Shown in pieces: positions 34,257-42,967 of a DNA stretch of 64,000 bases (positions are counted from its first letter, which is position 1; every line of letters starts with the position of its first letter). This DNA comes from Jeotgalicoccus aerolatus (GTDB lineage: Bacteria; Bacillota; Bacilli; Staphylococcales; Salinicoccaceae): assembly GCF_014635205.1 (NCBI RefSeq), contig NZ_BMCN01000001.1:620001-684000 (forward strand). The letters run 5' to 3'. Position numbers and translations under genes: made by a program. Below the pieces are notes generated by a model that saw only the letters and a program-made list of their open reading frames with translations, searched no databases and was not told the origin of the DNA.

Positions 34257-35818
34257 CTAGACTCCTCTATTTAATTTACTGTATTGTAAAATAATAATTT
34301 TCTTCTTCAAAACTGATTTTAATTTCTTTTTTTCTATTTTGATATTTATATTTTCAAACTCCTTACTAACTATTAAATTGACATGCCGTGAATCAGTTCC
34401 TCTTGATTCTATAATTAATTTATTCGTTTTTGTAATTTTATTGAACTTATATGATATCCAATTATCATGTTTATTTGATTTATCTAACATGTTTATATTA
34501 TTAAACAAACTTTTAAATATTAATCCTGGTTCATCTATGGAATAAGTTTTATCATTAATATGATTAATTGTTATATCAGGATTAAATATAAAGTTAGAAA
34601 CAAATGTTTCATCTTTTTGAGTATGAAATTGATCAATAATAATTAAAGTTTTAAACTTTTTAAGATAAATAACATTTCTATTTATACTATATATATCAGT
34701 AATATTTGTAGCGTTTAAATGAAGTGTTTCTTGTGTATTTTCATGTATACTAGTAGCAAACTTATTTTTTTTAAGCGAGCTTCCTTGATGCTGTTTTATA
34801 AATGGAACATTATAGGCACTTTCAGATATTATATATTTTCTAATCTCACTTTGGTAATCATAATTATACTTTCCAGAGTCAACTAATATCTCTGTATTAT
34901 TTACGTAATATAGTATACCTAATAAATCTTCATGTTTATGGGTATGTTTCAAGAAATTATTCTTCATGTATAGCCAATACTCTTGGTTTTGAAATACAAA
35001 AATACCACTTTCATAATCCATGACTTCTGTATAATTTTTTTATTAATAAATTTTGTTAATGACGTATCACCCACCATGGGCAGATTTTCATTCGGCATCA
35101 TTAACTTAGATAAATAACTTTTTGAATTTTTAATAATCTCTAAAATCTCATATGATAATTTAATGTCTAGCTGATTTAAAACTTCTTGGACCTGAGATAT
35201 TATATTTAAACTTAACTGGTGGTATTCGGGTGAGTTCTCCAAATGAATTCCTTGACTGGAAAAATCTCTTTTAATGAATTGATTAAATCTTGATATAGCT
35301 ATAGACTCAGCTTCCTTTCTCATTTCTTCATCAGGATGATAGTAAGCTAAAATTAATAATGATCTATCCATCATTAATCCGTGGTTGTTGAGTTTATAAT
35401 TATTATTATCCAATAAATAGTTTAAATGCTTATCTAAAATCTCATTGTACAGATTGTAATCATATTCTACCTCGGTCGTTTCAAAATAGTAGATAAAGTT
35501 CAAAACTCTTTCAGCTACTGAGTGCTCATTCCAAGCATTGCTATTATTCTCATTAGCACTCCACCAATTTTTAATAATTTTATAAGTCAATAAATCATAT
35601 TTATTATTTACATTCCTTGCAAAGTATGTAAGATCCTTAACAATCAACAAGGAATGGAAGTAAACTAACACTGTCTTGTTTCCAATACTACTATCCGTCC
35701 AGCTATCATTCCTATCGATATAAGGTAAATTGGGCTTAATGTACAATTGTTTGTTTTCCAGAAATGAATGTATTCTCTCCTTATACTTAGAATTTATTTT
35801 TATAATATTAGTTATCAT
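34257..35818 (-). pseudogene. Heparinase II/III-like polysaccharide lyase, frameshifted in a poly-A tract
   Basis: Two frames make one protein of about 520 residues. The N-terminal frame (35818 to about 35040) has the alpha-toroid signatures WNEHSVAERVLNFIYYFE, NNHGLMMDRSLL and SPEYHQLSLN. The C-terminal frame (to 34257) has HTHKHEDLLGILYYVN and LVDSGKYNYD, the catalytic-side beta-sandwich motif. They join if one A is added to, or two removed from, the A7 run at 35035-35041 (minus strand AATAAAAAAATT). Such proteins in capsule loci cleave or edit uronic-acid glycans. Transcriptional slippage could restore some product. Confidence 0.85.
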
Positions 35819-35851
35819 CTCTTACCTCTACTTCTTAATAAATAAATAAAT

Positions 35852-35886
35852 AAATAGCAATACAGATTAACTGTATTGCTATTTAT
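35852..35886. terminator. Terminator between the dehydrogenase and the lyase
   Basis: A perfect 14-bp stem, AAATAGCAATACAG with CTGTATTGCTATTT. Confidence 0.85.
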
Positions 35887-35893
35887 ATTTATA

Positions 35894-37147
35894 CTAGAAT
35901 TTTTGAATATTACCGTAGTTGTAGTATTGAACTTCAGAGAAATTATTCGGTACTACATTCTTCGTATCAAAAATTACTTTGTCTTTCATTGTTTCAAAAT
36001 CGTTATCTGTTAAGATTTTGAACTCACTGTGGTCGCTTAATACTAATACTAATGAAGAATCAGTCACTGCAGACTTCATATCCTTCTCAACAAAGTCCAT
36101 CTTCACATGCGGATCGTAAGTATTTACTTCCAGTCCTTCTTCTTTACGAAGCAGTTCGTAAATATCAAACGCCGGTGATTCACGAATATCATCCACATCA
36201 CCTTTATATGTTAAACCGAAAACAGTCACTTTGTTGCCGTTCAGTTTAGACAGCATTTTTTTAGTAATGCTTACTACATATTCAGGCATAGACACGTTGA
36301 TTGATCTTGATAACTGAATTAATGGAGATTCTTCCGGTGCTTCAGCAATGATGAAGTAAGGGTCTACAGCCAGGCAGTGCCCTCCGACACCAGGTCCCGG
36401 TGTATGCAAATTAACGCGCGGATGCTTGTTAGCCATTTCAATTACTTCATGAACGTTAATATCAAGACGGTTACAAATCATAGCAAGTTCGTTCGCTAGT
36501 GCAATATTCACGTCGCGATAAGTATTCTCCATCAATTTAGACATTTCCGCTGTCTTAGCGTTTGTCTCAATCATTTCACCCTGTACAAATGTACCGTACA
36601 CTTTTTTACCTGCTTCAACACACTGAGGCGTCATACCGCCGATAATACGGTTGTTGTACACAAGTTCTTCCATAATTTGACCGGGCAGTACACGTTCCGG
36701 ACAGTGGACTAAGAAAATGTCTTCCCCGATTTTAAAGCCCTGTTCTTCAAGGTAAGGCGCAACGTGGTCGTCCATCGTACGCGGTGCTATTGTTGATTCT
36801 ACGATAACAGTATCACCTTTTTTAAGTAATGGAACAATCGATTTAACGCCGCTCATTACAATAGAGATATCTGCTGATTTATGTTCATCATTATTGTTTG
36901 GTGTAGGAACCGCAATAATATATGCATCTGCTTCTTCTGCAGTCGTAGACGCTCTGAATTTGCCTGTTTCAAGTACTTCCTCAAGCGCTTCCTGCAATCC
37001 AGGTTCTTCGATATGAATGGTTCCTCCATTCAGCATATCTACTGCTTCCTGTTTAATATCGACACCCAGTACATCAACGCCGTGTTTTGCAAACATAATT
37101 GATGTCGGCAAGCCGATATAACCTAATCCTATTGTTGTTAGTCTCAC
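35894..37147 (-). CDS. UDP-N-acetyl-D-mannosamine dehydrogenase
   Basis: A 417-residue UDP-sugar 6-dehydrogenase. The N-terminal NAD fold is IGLGYIGLPTSIMFAKHG; the central region has AEMSKLMENTYRDVNIALANE; the catalytic Cys lies in GPGVGGHCLAVDPYF; the C-terminal UDP-binding domain has GLTYKGDVDDIRESPAF. It matches the WecC/CapO class that makes UDP-ManNAcA for capsule or teichuronic-type polymers. It starts at GTG with AGGGTG upstream. It is one of the few intact genes of this locus, and no partner epimerase gene lies within the window. Confidence 0.92.
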   Translation of the reverse strand: MRLTTIGLGYIGLPTSIMFAKHGVDVLGVDIKQEAVDMLNGGTIHIEEPGLQEALEEVLETGKFRASTTAEEADAYIIAVPTPNNNDEHKSADISIVMSGVKSIVPLLKKGDTVIVESTIAPRTMDDHVAPYLEEQGFKIGEDIFLVHCPERVLPGQIMEELVYNNRIIGGMTPQCVEAGKKVYGTFVQGEMIETNAKTAEMSKLMENTYRDVNIALANELAMICNRLDINVHEVIEMANKHPRVNLHTPGPGVGGHCLAVDPYFIIAEAPEESPLIQLSRSINVSMPEYVVSITKKMLSKLNGNKVTVFGLTYKGDVDDIRESPAFDIYELLRKEEGLEVNTYDPHVKMDFVEKDMKSAVTDSSLVLVLSDHSEFKILTDNDFETMKDKVIFDTKNVVPNNFSEVQYYNYGNIQKF

Positions 37148-37178
37148 TCTGAAAACACCCTACCTTTTCTTATATAAA

Positions 37179-37808
37179 TTACTCTGCTTTTCTTACTATA
37201 CCAAAACTTTTTACATTAAAAAGGTTAATTTTTTGTAAATAGTGATTTAACTCCTGTCTGTCGTTCTTTTTAGCACTTATAACGGTCACTGCACTGTCAG
37301 CAAGTTCTAAAAAAGCACCGTAATTTTCACACTCTTCAAAAGGCGGACCGATAAGGAAAATATGGTCATAATAGCTTTTCAGCGGGCTTAATTTCGACAG
37401 TACATTGTGGTCGCTGAACTTAGCCATCAATTCCTCTTCATCCATTTCTTCAACATGAATAATATCGAGTTTTTCAAAGGCTGAATGGTTGATTGCTTCA
37501 CTTAAAAACATCGAATTTCTTAAAGTCGTAAACAAGTTCGGTTTTGCTTTTGAATGGATATACTCTTCCACTGCCTCAGTGCTTCTGCTGTCGAGATTAA
37601 CAACCAGCACCTTATCTTTTAATTCCGTGAGTATATAAGCAATATGCATCGCAGCATCAGTCACTGCCATTCTCTTATTTACAGAAGAGAATATGGTTTT
37701 GTTATTGGGATTGTCGTGATTTTCATTTCTTATTGCTATAGCTGTATCATACAGCTTGTTAATTATATCTTCGTCAAAGTTATTGAATCTGTCTTCCGTT
37801 TCGCTCAT
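37179..37808 (-). CDS. CapB/CpsD-like BY-kinase relative with degenerate ATP site
   Basis: A 209-residue ParA/MinD-fold protein located right after the Wzz gene, where a tyrosine autokinase belongs. The Walker A position reads FSSVNKRMAVTDAAMH, with no GK(S/T). Walker A' reads VLVVNLDSRS instead of LLIDADLR-like, and Walker B reads HIFLIGPPFEE. The C-terminal tyrosine cluster is also absent. It is therefore probably a non-catalytic regulator of Wzz. The start is the ATG at 37806-37808 with AGGAGTGAG. Confidence 0.75.
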   Translation of the reverse strand: MSETEDRFNNFDEDIINKLYDTAIAIRNENHDNPNNKTIFSSVNKRMAVTDAAMHIAYILTELKDKVLVVNLDSRSTEAVEEYIHSKAKPNLFTTLRNSMFLSEAINHSAFEKLDIIHVEEMDEEELMAKFSDHNVLSKLSPLKSYYDHIFLIGPPFEECENYGAFLELADSAVTVISAKKNDRQELNHYLQKINLFNVKSFGIVRKAE

Positions 37809-37818
37809 AGTCTCACTC

Positions 37819-38340
37819 CTAGAAAGTACCGAGGGTTCTTTCACCAAGATAGTGCTCGATATCTTCTTCAGTACTTATATTTCTATTACTAAGCGCTGTC
37901 ACAATACCGATGCCGGCACCGATTAACAGCGACAGTAAAATGATCATTATTTTTAAAGCGTCATTTTGTGTCTCATAGACATTCAGAGCAGTGCTGTCAA
38001 TTGTTATAGCACCTTCTTCTGCCAGCATATCCATAGCCTGAGCTTGAATGGAATTGTAATTAATTCCCGGTTCAGTCGTAATTGTCAGATGTAAAATGTC
38101 AGATCCCGACTGGCCGTCTGCAGCGGCTACAAGAATATTATCCGATGCCTTGTTCACAGTTTCGTTAAACTGAATATTTAAATTTGCAATCGTATTTGGT
38201 TCGAGCCCGCTTTCTAAGGTATAATATTCTTCGTACGTTGTACTCATCGGCGGTATGAAGAAATTAACAGCTGTACCTACTACTCCGAGTGCCAATGTCC
38301 ATATGATAATATTAAGTAAATTTTTCTTGAAAAAATACAT
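37819..38340 (-). CDS. Short Wzz/CapA-type chain-length determinant protein
   Basis: A 173-residue membrane protein with helices at about residues 10-30 and 128-150 and an extracytoplasmic segment between them. The cytoplasmic tail ends DIEHYLGERTLGTF, like the C-terminal juxtamembrane part of CapA/YwqC that activates the kinase. It is shorter than usual (about 220). SD AAGGAG. It is 10 bp upstream of the kinase-like gene and divergent from the DUF6270 gene. It likely regulates polymer length or export together with that gene. Confidence 0.85.
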   Translation of the reverse strand: MYFFKKNLLNIIIWTLALGVVGTAVNFFIPPMSTTYEEYYTLESGLEPNTIANLNIQFNETVNKASDNILVAAADGQSGSDILHLTITTEPGINYNSIQAQAMDMLAEEGAITIDSTALNVYETQNDALKIMIILLSLLIGAGIGIVTALSNRNISTEEDIEHYLGERTLGTF

Positions 38341-38432
38341 ACGCCGTCTCCTTGTCAGTGATTCATCTTATATTATACTATTAAGGTGGCGAAATAGAAA
38401 ACATTCTACGAAAAATACCAAGGAGCATTTTT

Positions 38433-39394
38433 ATGAAAATCGATATTATCGGCAGCCAGTTTGCCGGCCGTTTAACAGAATTCAGAAGTTTCCCATATGA
38501 TGTAAATAATTTCGTGACTGGCCAGAGTTTCCTGTCACTCTTATCCAAGCCTTACCCTGCTGCAATGAAAGACCTCAACACATCGGACATCGTTAAAATC
38601 TCAACTGCGCACAGAGACTTGAACAAGGCGAATTTAAACAAGCTGCAGGAATCCCGGGCTGAAGTTTTAATGGTTGATCTCTTGAGCGAAATGAATACGC
38701 TTGTCAAATATAACGGCTCTTATTTCAACAGACAGTCCTTCGAGCTGCTCGACGAGGCAGTGGATTATGAAGAAGTCCGTAAAATTGAACAATTCAAGGC
38801 GCTGAAACAGCATTTAAATAAAATACTTGAACTGACATCCTTTTATAAACAGGTCATCCTAATAGACGTGTTTCCGAACAATGAACACGATGATTTCATT
38901 GCCGGCATCTATGAACTCCTGTACAACAGCATTGACAATAAGCTTGTACTGAGTGCTGATAACAAAGGCGTAACTGACATGCTGGATGCCCCATTGAAAT
39001 ATACGAGGGCCTCGTCCAGCAGCTCAGAAAATTCAACTCTGACAACTACGAAAACCAGCTTCTGTTCGACGAAAAACTGGAAGATAATATTCTTTCTGTC
39101 TATATGAACTATATTGAACCGAGATACTATATATATGAACTTTATAAAGACGGAAAGCCGTATAAGAAATCTCACCGTACCGATTCAAGATACTGTCAGT
39201 TTATACTGGATGAGCCAGGGGAATACCGTATTCGAGTGACTGCTGAAAGTGACAAAGCCAAACCGAGATTTTCTGAAACCTATGTCTACAAACCATTGAC
39301 TGCCGGCAAAGAGAGTCCGGACTCTGAATATTTCGACGCGGCGTTTATACAGCCTGAAATAAAGCTGAAGGCAAAAATACCCGTTATCAGGTAA
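38433..39394 (+). pseudogene. Frameshifted DUF6270-type polysaccharide-locus protein
   Basis: The N-terminal ~190 residues (MKIDIIGSQFAGRLTEF, FVTGQSFLSLLSKPYPAAM, NTSDIVKIS, NKANLNKLQE) fit the DUF6270 pattern seen in capsule and accessory glycan loci. Near 39000 the frame breaks after PLKY. The continuation EGLVQQLRKFNSDNYENQ ... MNYIEPRYYIYELYKDGKPY is in another frame and runs to TAA 39392-39394. The last ~20 codons are the antisense of a truncated permease gene, so the real C-terminus is lost. SD AAGGAG at the start. Confidence 0.75.
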
Positions 39395-39612
39395 ACCAGG
39401 AAGGGTACGTTCTGCACATCGCCCCGGTCCCCCCTTAGGCCGAGTCCGAATATCACATAGAAGACTCCGACCTGGGCTGCCGGCATCAGTATCGCCCACA
39501 GTATTCCCAAATAGTGATTTGCGTATTGTGCTTTTATATTGTATAAACTTAACTTCCATATTAATGGGAGGTTCTCAAAGTTCTCTTTTAACAAAGCAAA
39601 GACATTTTTCAT
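39286..39612 (-). pseudogene. 5' stub of a TagG-like ABC-2 permease
   Basis: ATG 39610-39612 with GGAG begins MKNVFALLKENFENLPLIWK, then YANHYLGILWAILMPAAQVG and PFLVYLITGIFAFSFISGCI. This is the N-terminal ~85 residues of a polysaccharide/teichoic-acid exporter permease. From about 39340 onwards the frame is the antisense of the DUF6270 gene and stops at 39286. About two thirds of the permease and any ATPase partner are missing. This marks a deletion that fused two convergent genes. Confidence 0.8.
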
Positions 39613-39661
39613 TATGTAAGCTCCAATTTATAATTTCGAAATTAATTATACGCTTAATTTA

Positions 39662-39696
39662 AATAAGTGTCACTACACAATAGCGACACTTATTCT
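39662..39696 (-). terminator. Hairpin after ynbB
   Basis: AATAAGTGTC and GACACTTATT form a 10-bp stem just past the ynbB stop. The T-run is short, so strength is uncertain. Confidence 0.6.
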
Positions 39697-40959
39697 TTAT
39701 AGCTCTATCATATTCTTCTCAGAGAGTTCAGTCAAAGACATTTCGAGCGCATATTTCACGTGTTCGATATGCAGCCCGCCCTGGGCATACACTGTGTACG
39801 GCGCTCTGATCGGTCCGTCTGCCGACAGTTCAAGAGAAGCACCTTGCACAAAGGTTCCCGCAGCCATAATAACAGGATTCTGATAGCCCGGGATTAAATC
39901 CGGAATCGGCATGAAGCGCGCATTTACCGGACTTGCTTTTTGAATCATCTGAGTGAATGTTATCATTTCTTCTTCATTATTAAACGATACACTCTGAATT
40001 AAGTCTGTGCGCGGTTCAGTATATCTTGGTGATGGTTTCATATTGAGCTGTTCAAAGATATAACTCATCATTAAAGCGCCGTTAATTGATTCCATCACAG
40101 TATGCGGTGCCATAAAGAAGCCCTGATACATATCAGTCAGAGCATTTAAGCTTGCCCCCATCTCTTTGCCGACACCAGGTACAGTCAGGCGGTAGCTGAC
40201 ACGTTCAATAAGTTTTTCTTTCCCTGCAACGTAGCCGCCCATTTTTGCGAGTCCGCCGCCCGGGTTTTTAATTAATGATCCCGCCATAATATCCGCACCC
40301 GCTTCAAGCGGTTCTCTCTCCTCGGCAAATTCACCGTAGCAGTTATCCACGAAAATAATGACTTCCGGATGTTTTTCTTTAATTACTTTAATTATTTCTT
40401 CTATTTCATTAATATTCATCGATTTACGCGATGAATATCCTCTCGAGCGCTGGATACCGACAATTTTAGTATTTTTATTAATACTGTTTAAAATTGTCTC
40501 AACATCAAACTGATCATCTTTCAGATCAACTGTATTAAAAGTGACACCCATTTCCATCAGACTGCCGACATCGTCCGCGCTGCTGCCGATAACTTTCTCA
40601 AGTGTATCGTACGGAGTTCCTGTAATATACAGCAGCTCATCACCATGTTTTAAGAGGCTTAACAGCACCAGGCTGATTGCATGTGTCCCCGAAATAATCT
40701 GTGTCCGCACTAAAGCATCTTCTGCTTTAAAGACATCTCTGTATATCTCTTCAAGCTTATCGCGGCCGACGTCATCATAGCCGTATCCTGTCGTGCCGCT
40801 AAAGTCGCTTTCTGTGACTGAATGCTCAGTAAAAGCACTCATCACCTTTTTAAAGTTCTTATAGGCAATATTTTTATTTTCTTTAAAGTACGGCTGCAGC
40901 GCGTCTTCTGCCTGCTGCATTAAGTCTGTTATTTTCGCTTCATTATTCACTTCTGTCAT
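39697..40959 (-). CDS. ynbB: YnbB-like PLP enzyme (methionine gamma-lyase/aluminium-resistance family)
   Basis: A 420-residue PLP-dependent protein. The PLP Lys lies in AGSLIKNPGGGLAKMGGYV near residue 230, preceded by VDNCYGEFAE. The family is annotated as a Cys/Met-metabolism enzyme or aluminium-resistance protein, with the true reaction unproven. Its frame overlaps the 3' end of hflX by 17 bp. The first ATG leaves the AGAAGG SD with no spacer, so GTG 40948-40950 (three codons in) may be the real start. The hflX-ynbB order is that of staphylococci; the expected glnR/glnA are not beyond it. Confidence 0.9.
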   Translation of the reverse strand: MTEVNNEAKITDLMQQAEDALQPYFKENKNIAYKNFKKVMSAFTEHSVTESDFSGTTGYGYDDVGRDKLEEIYRDVFKAEDALVRTQIISGTHAISLVLLSLLKHGDELLYITGTPYDTLEKVIGSSADDVGSLMEMGVTFNTVDLKDDQFDVETILNSINKNTKIVGIQRSRGYSSRKSMNINEIEEIIKVIKEKHPEVIIFVDNCYGEFAEEREPLEAGADIMAGSLIKNPGGGLAKMGGYVAGKEKLIERVSYRLTVPGVGKEMGASLNALTDMYQGFFMAPHTVMESINGALMMSYIFEQLNMKPSPRYTEPRTDLIQSVSFNNEEEMITFTQMIQKASPVNARFMPIPDLIPGYQNPVIMAAGTFVQGASLELSADGPIRAPYTVYAQGGLHIEHVKYALEMSLTELSEKNMIEL

Positions 40960-42141
40960 CCTTCTCTGTTATGCGTTCTGAAAAATTACCCTCGGGTTCA
41001 AATCCGGTTATATTTACTTTTTCTTCATCCAAATCCACATTTTCAACGATCGTTTGGCGTTTTAATCTGTACAGCTTATCTTGTCTCGCCAGCGGTATCG
41101 TCGTTTCATACGCTTTAAAATGTTTGGTCATAAACGTTTCGATATCCATTAAAATATCTTGAGCCGCCATATTTATATTTACAAAATGATGCGGGGCTGC
41201 AGGCAGCAGTCTTTTCTCATCATTCAAGTCCGTCTTATTAAATAAGACCAGCTGCGGTATTTCTTTCATATTTAGTGAATCGATCAAGTCGAGCACCGTA
41301 TCATACTGGTTTAGAATATCCGGTGCATTATTATCGATCACGTGAATAATAAAATCGCTGTCCGCCGCTTCTTCCAGTGTTGATTTAAAACTTTCTACTA
41401 AAGTTGTCGGCAGTTTTTGAATAAAACCGACCGTATCTGAAATAATACATTGAAAACCTGACGGCAGCACCATTTCACGTGTCAGCGGATCGAGTGTTGC
41501 AAACAATTTATCTTCCTGCAGTGTTCCTGCATTCGTCAGCGTGTTAAACAAAGTCGACTTGCCCGCATTGGTATAACCGATTAAAGAACATTTGGTGACT
41601 TGGTTCGATCGGCGCTTGTCACGGTATCTCAGCCGATGACTTTCGACGACTTTTAACTGTCTTTTAATATCGCTGATTCTTGAATTAATATGTCTCCGGT
41701 CTTCCCTATGCCTGCCCCTAAACGAGATAAATTAATCCCCTGCCCTTTTAATCGCGGCACTAAATATTCCAGCTGTGCAAGTTCCACTTGCAGTTTACCT
41801 GCTTTCGACTGTGCTCTTAAACTGAATATATCTAAAATGACCTGAGTCCTGTCTATCACACTAGTATCCAGCAGGTTTTCTATGGCTCTATTTTGACTGG
41901 CCAAAATTTCATCATTGACGATGGCATAGTCAATATCTTCATACTGCATTTTGACTTCTTCTAAAAAGCCGCTGCCCACGTAGCTTTTTCTGTCGATCGA
42001 TGTCCGGTTCTGGATATGCGTACCGATAATTTCTATTCCTATCGATTCAGCCAGCTCCTTAAGCTCACGGACTTCCGACGCCACATCTTTATTTTGTACA
42101 GTGTTCGTCGCAAGGATTATCCCTGTATGTGTCATATTCAT
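40943..42141 (-). pseudogene. hflX: hflX, disrupted by an internal deletion with frameshift
   Basis: HflX is a ribosome-associated GTPase that splits stalled 70S and 100S ribosomes. The N-terminal frame (start ATG 42139-42141, SD GGAGG) reads to YLVPRLKGQGINLSRLGAGIGKT, then leaves frame. The rest follows in another frame: RHINSRISDIKRQLKVV ... SLIGYTNAGKSTLFNTLTNAG (G1), DTVGFIQKLP (G3) and LFNKTDL (G4). Between GIG and RHI the invariant TRGPGETKLETDR-like segment is gone, a net loss of about 31 nt. It is not translatable as one protein. Downstream ynbB may still be transcribed through it. Confidence 0.88.
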
Positions 42142-42259
42142 GACATGCGCCTCCAATTTTCTTGTTTATTATTACAATATCATGTTTATCGCATATTAAT
42201 AAGGCTATATTATAATAACAAATAGTATGTATAGTGATACGGAAAGGAGGATCATAATT

Positions 42260-42745
42260 ATGAAAACTACATTTTATGATCTCTCAGCAGAAGACGCGGA
42301 TGGTAAACAAATTAATATGCAGGACTTAAAAGGCAAGGTCATACTTATTGTAAATACAGCAAGTGAGTGCGGCTTCAGCGGCCAGCTGAAGGAACTTGAA
42401 AAACTGTATAAAGAATATCATAATATCGGCCTCGAAATCCTTGCATTTCCATCAAATAACTTTATGAATCAAGAACCCTGCTCAGCAACAGAAGCCCGGG
42501 ATGTTTACGGCGAACAGCACGGTGTCTCATTTAATATAATGGAAAAGATCGATGTTAAAGGCGATAATATACATCCCTTGTTTAAATATTTAACAGAAGG
42601 AAAATCAGGTTTAATTACTAATTCCGTTAAATGGAACTTCACTAAGTTTTTAGTTACACGTGAAGGTGTAGTCGCTAAACGCTTCCCGCCTCAAAAATCT
42701 CCGCTCGATATTGAAAATGATATTAAAAAATATTTAGCGGGTTAA
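42260..42745 (+). CDS. Glutathione peroxidase-family (BsaA-like) thiol peroxidase
   Basis: A 161-residue thioredoxin-fold peroxidase. The peroxidatic Cys lies in NTASECGFSGQ near residue 36, and WNFTKFLV near residue 135 gives the Trp-Asn pair. Two familiar positions differ: the FPCNQF motif is FPSNNF, so the Gln of the catalytic tetrad is Asn, and the resolving-Cys region after NQEP is altered (NQEPCSATEA). The start is the ATG at 42260 with AAAGGAGG; an upstream in-frame ATG lacks an SD. It is divergent from hflX and convergent to hfq. Confidence 0.9.
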   Translation: MKTTFYDLSAEDADGKQINMQDLKGKVILIVNTASECGFSGQLKELEKLYKEYHNIGLEILAFPSNNFMNQEPCSATEARDVYGEQHGVSFNIMEKIDVKGDNIHPLFKYLTEGKSGLITNSVKWNFTKFLVTREGVVAKRFPPQKSPLDIENDIKKYLAG

Positions 42746-42750
42746 ACATG

Positions 42751-42780
42751 AAAGACCGGACAGCCGTCCGGTCTCTTTTT
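42751..42780 (+). terminator. Intrinsic terminator after the peroxidase gene
   Basis: A perfect 10-bp stem (GACCGGAC with GTCCGGTC and flanks) is followed by TTTTT. Confidence 0.88.
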
Positions 42781-42967
42781 ATGCACGTACAAATGTACTG
42801 ATTGCATGCTTATATATAATTTGAACTTTCCCCTCTGAATCCAGCTCAACTACATATTTATCAAAGTCGTTGATTTTCCCCTGCAGCTGGAAACCGTTCA
42901 TTAAAAACACGGTAATCTCCTGTCCTGACTCTTTGTACTCCCCTAAAAACGAATCTTGCAAATTCAT
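42779..42967 (-). CDS. hfq: RNA chaperone Hfq (short form)
   Basis: A 62-residue Sm-like protein consisting of the core fold only. Sm1 includes FLMNGFQLQGKINDFDKY and Sm2 ends in the hallmark YKHAISTF. It lacks the long C-terminal tail of enterobacterial Hfq, as in other Gram-positive bacteria. Its start directly follows the miaA stop, with AAAGGGGAG in the miaA end, so translation is coupled. It forms hexamers that bind sRNA/mRNA; the importance in this group is generally modest. Confidence 0.95.
   Translation of the reverse strand: MNLQDSFLGEYKESGQEITVFLMNGFQLQGKINDFDKYVVELDSEGKVQIIYKHAISTFVRA

Noticed and set aside
25813..39612. A complete functional capsule operon
   Set aside because: Only the dehydrogenase, Wzz, kinase-like and phosphatase genes are intact. 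Polymerase, flippase, initiating transferase and intact glycosyltransferases are missing from the window.
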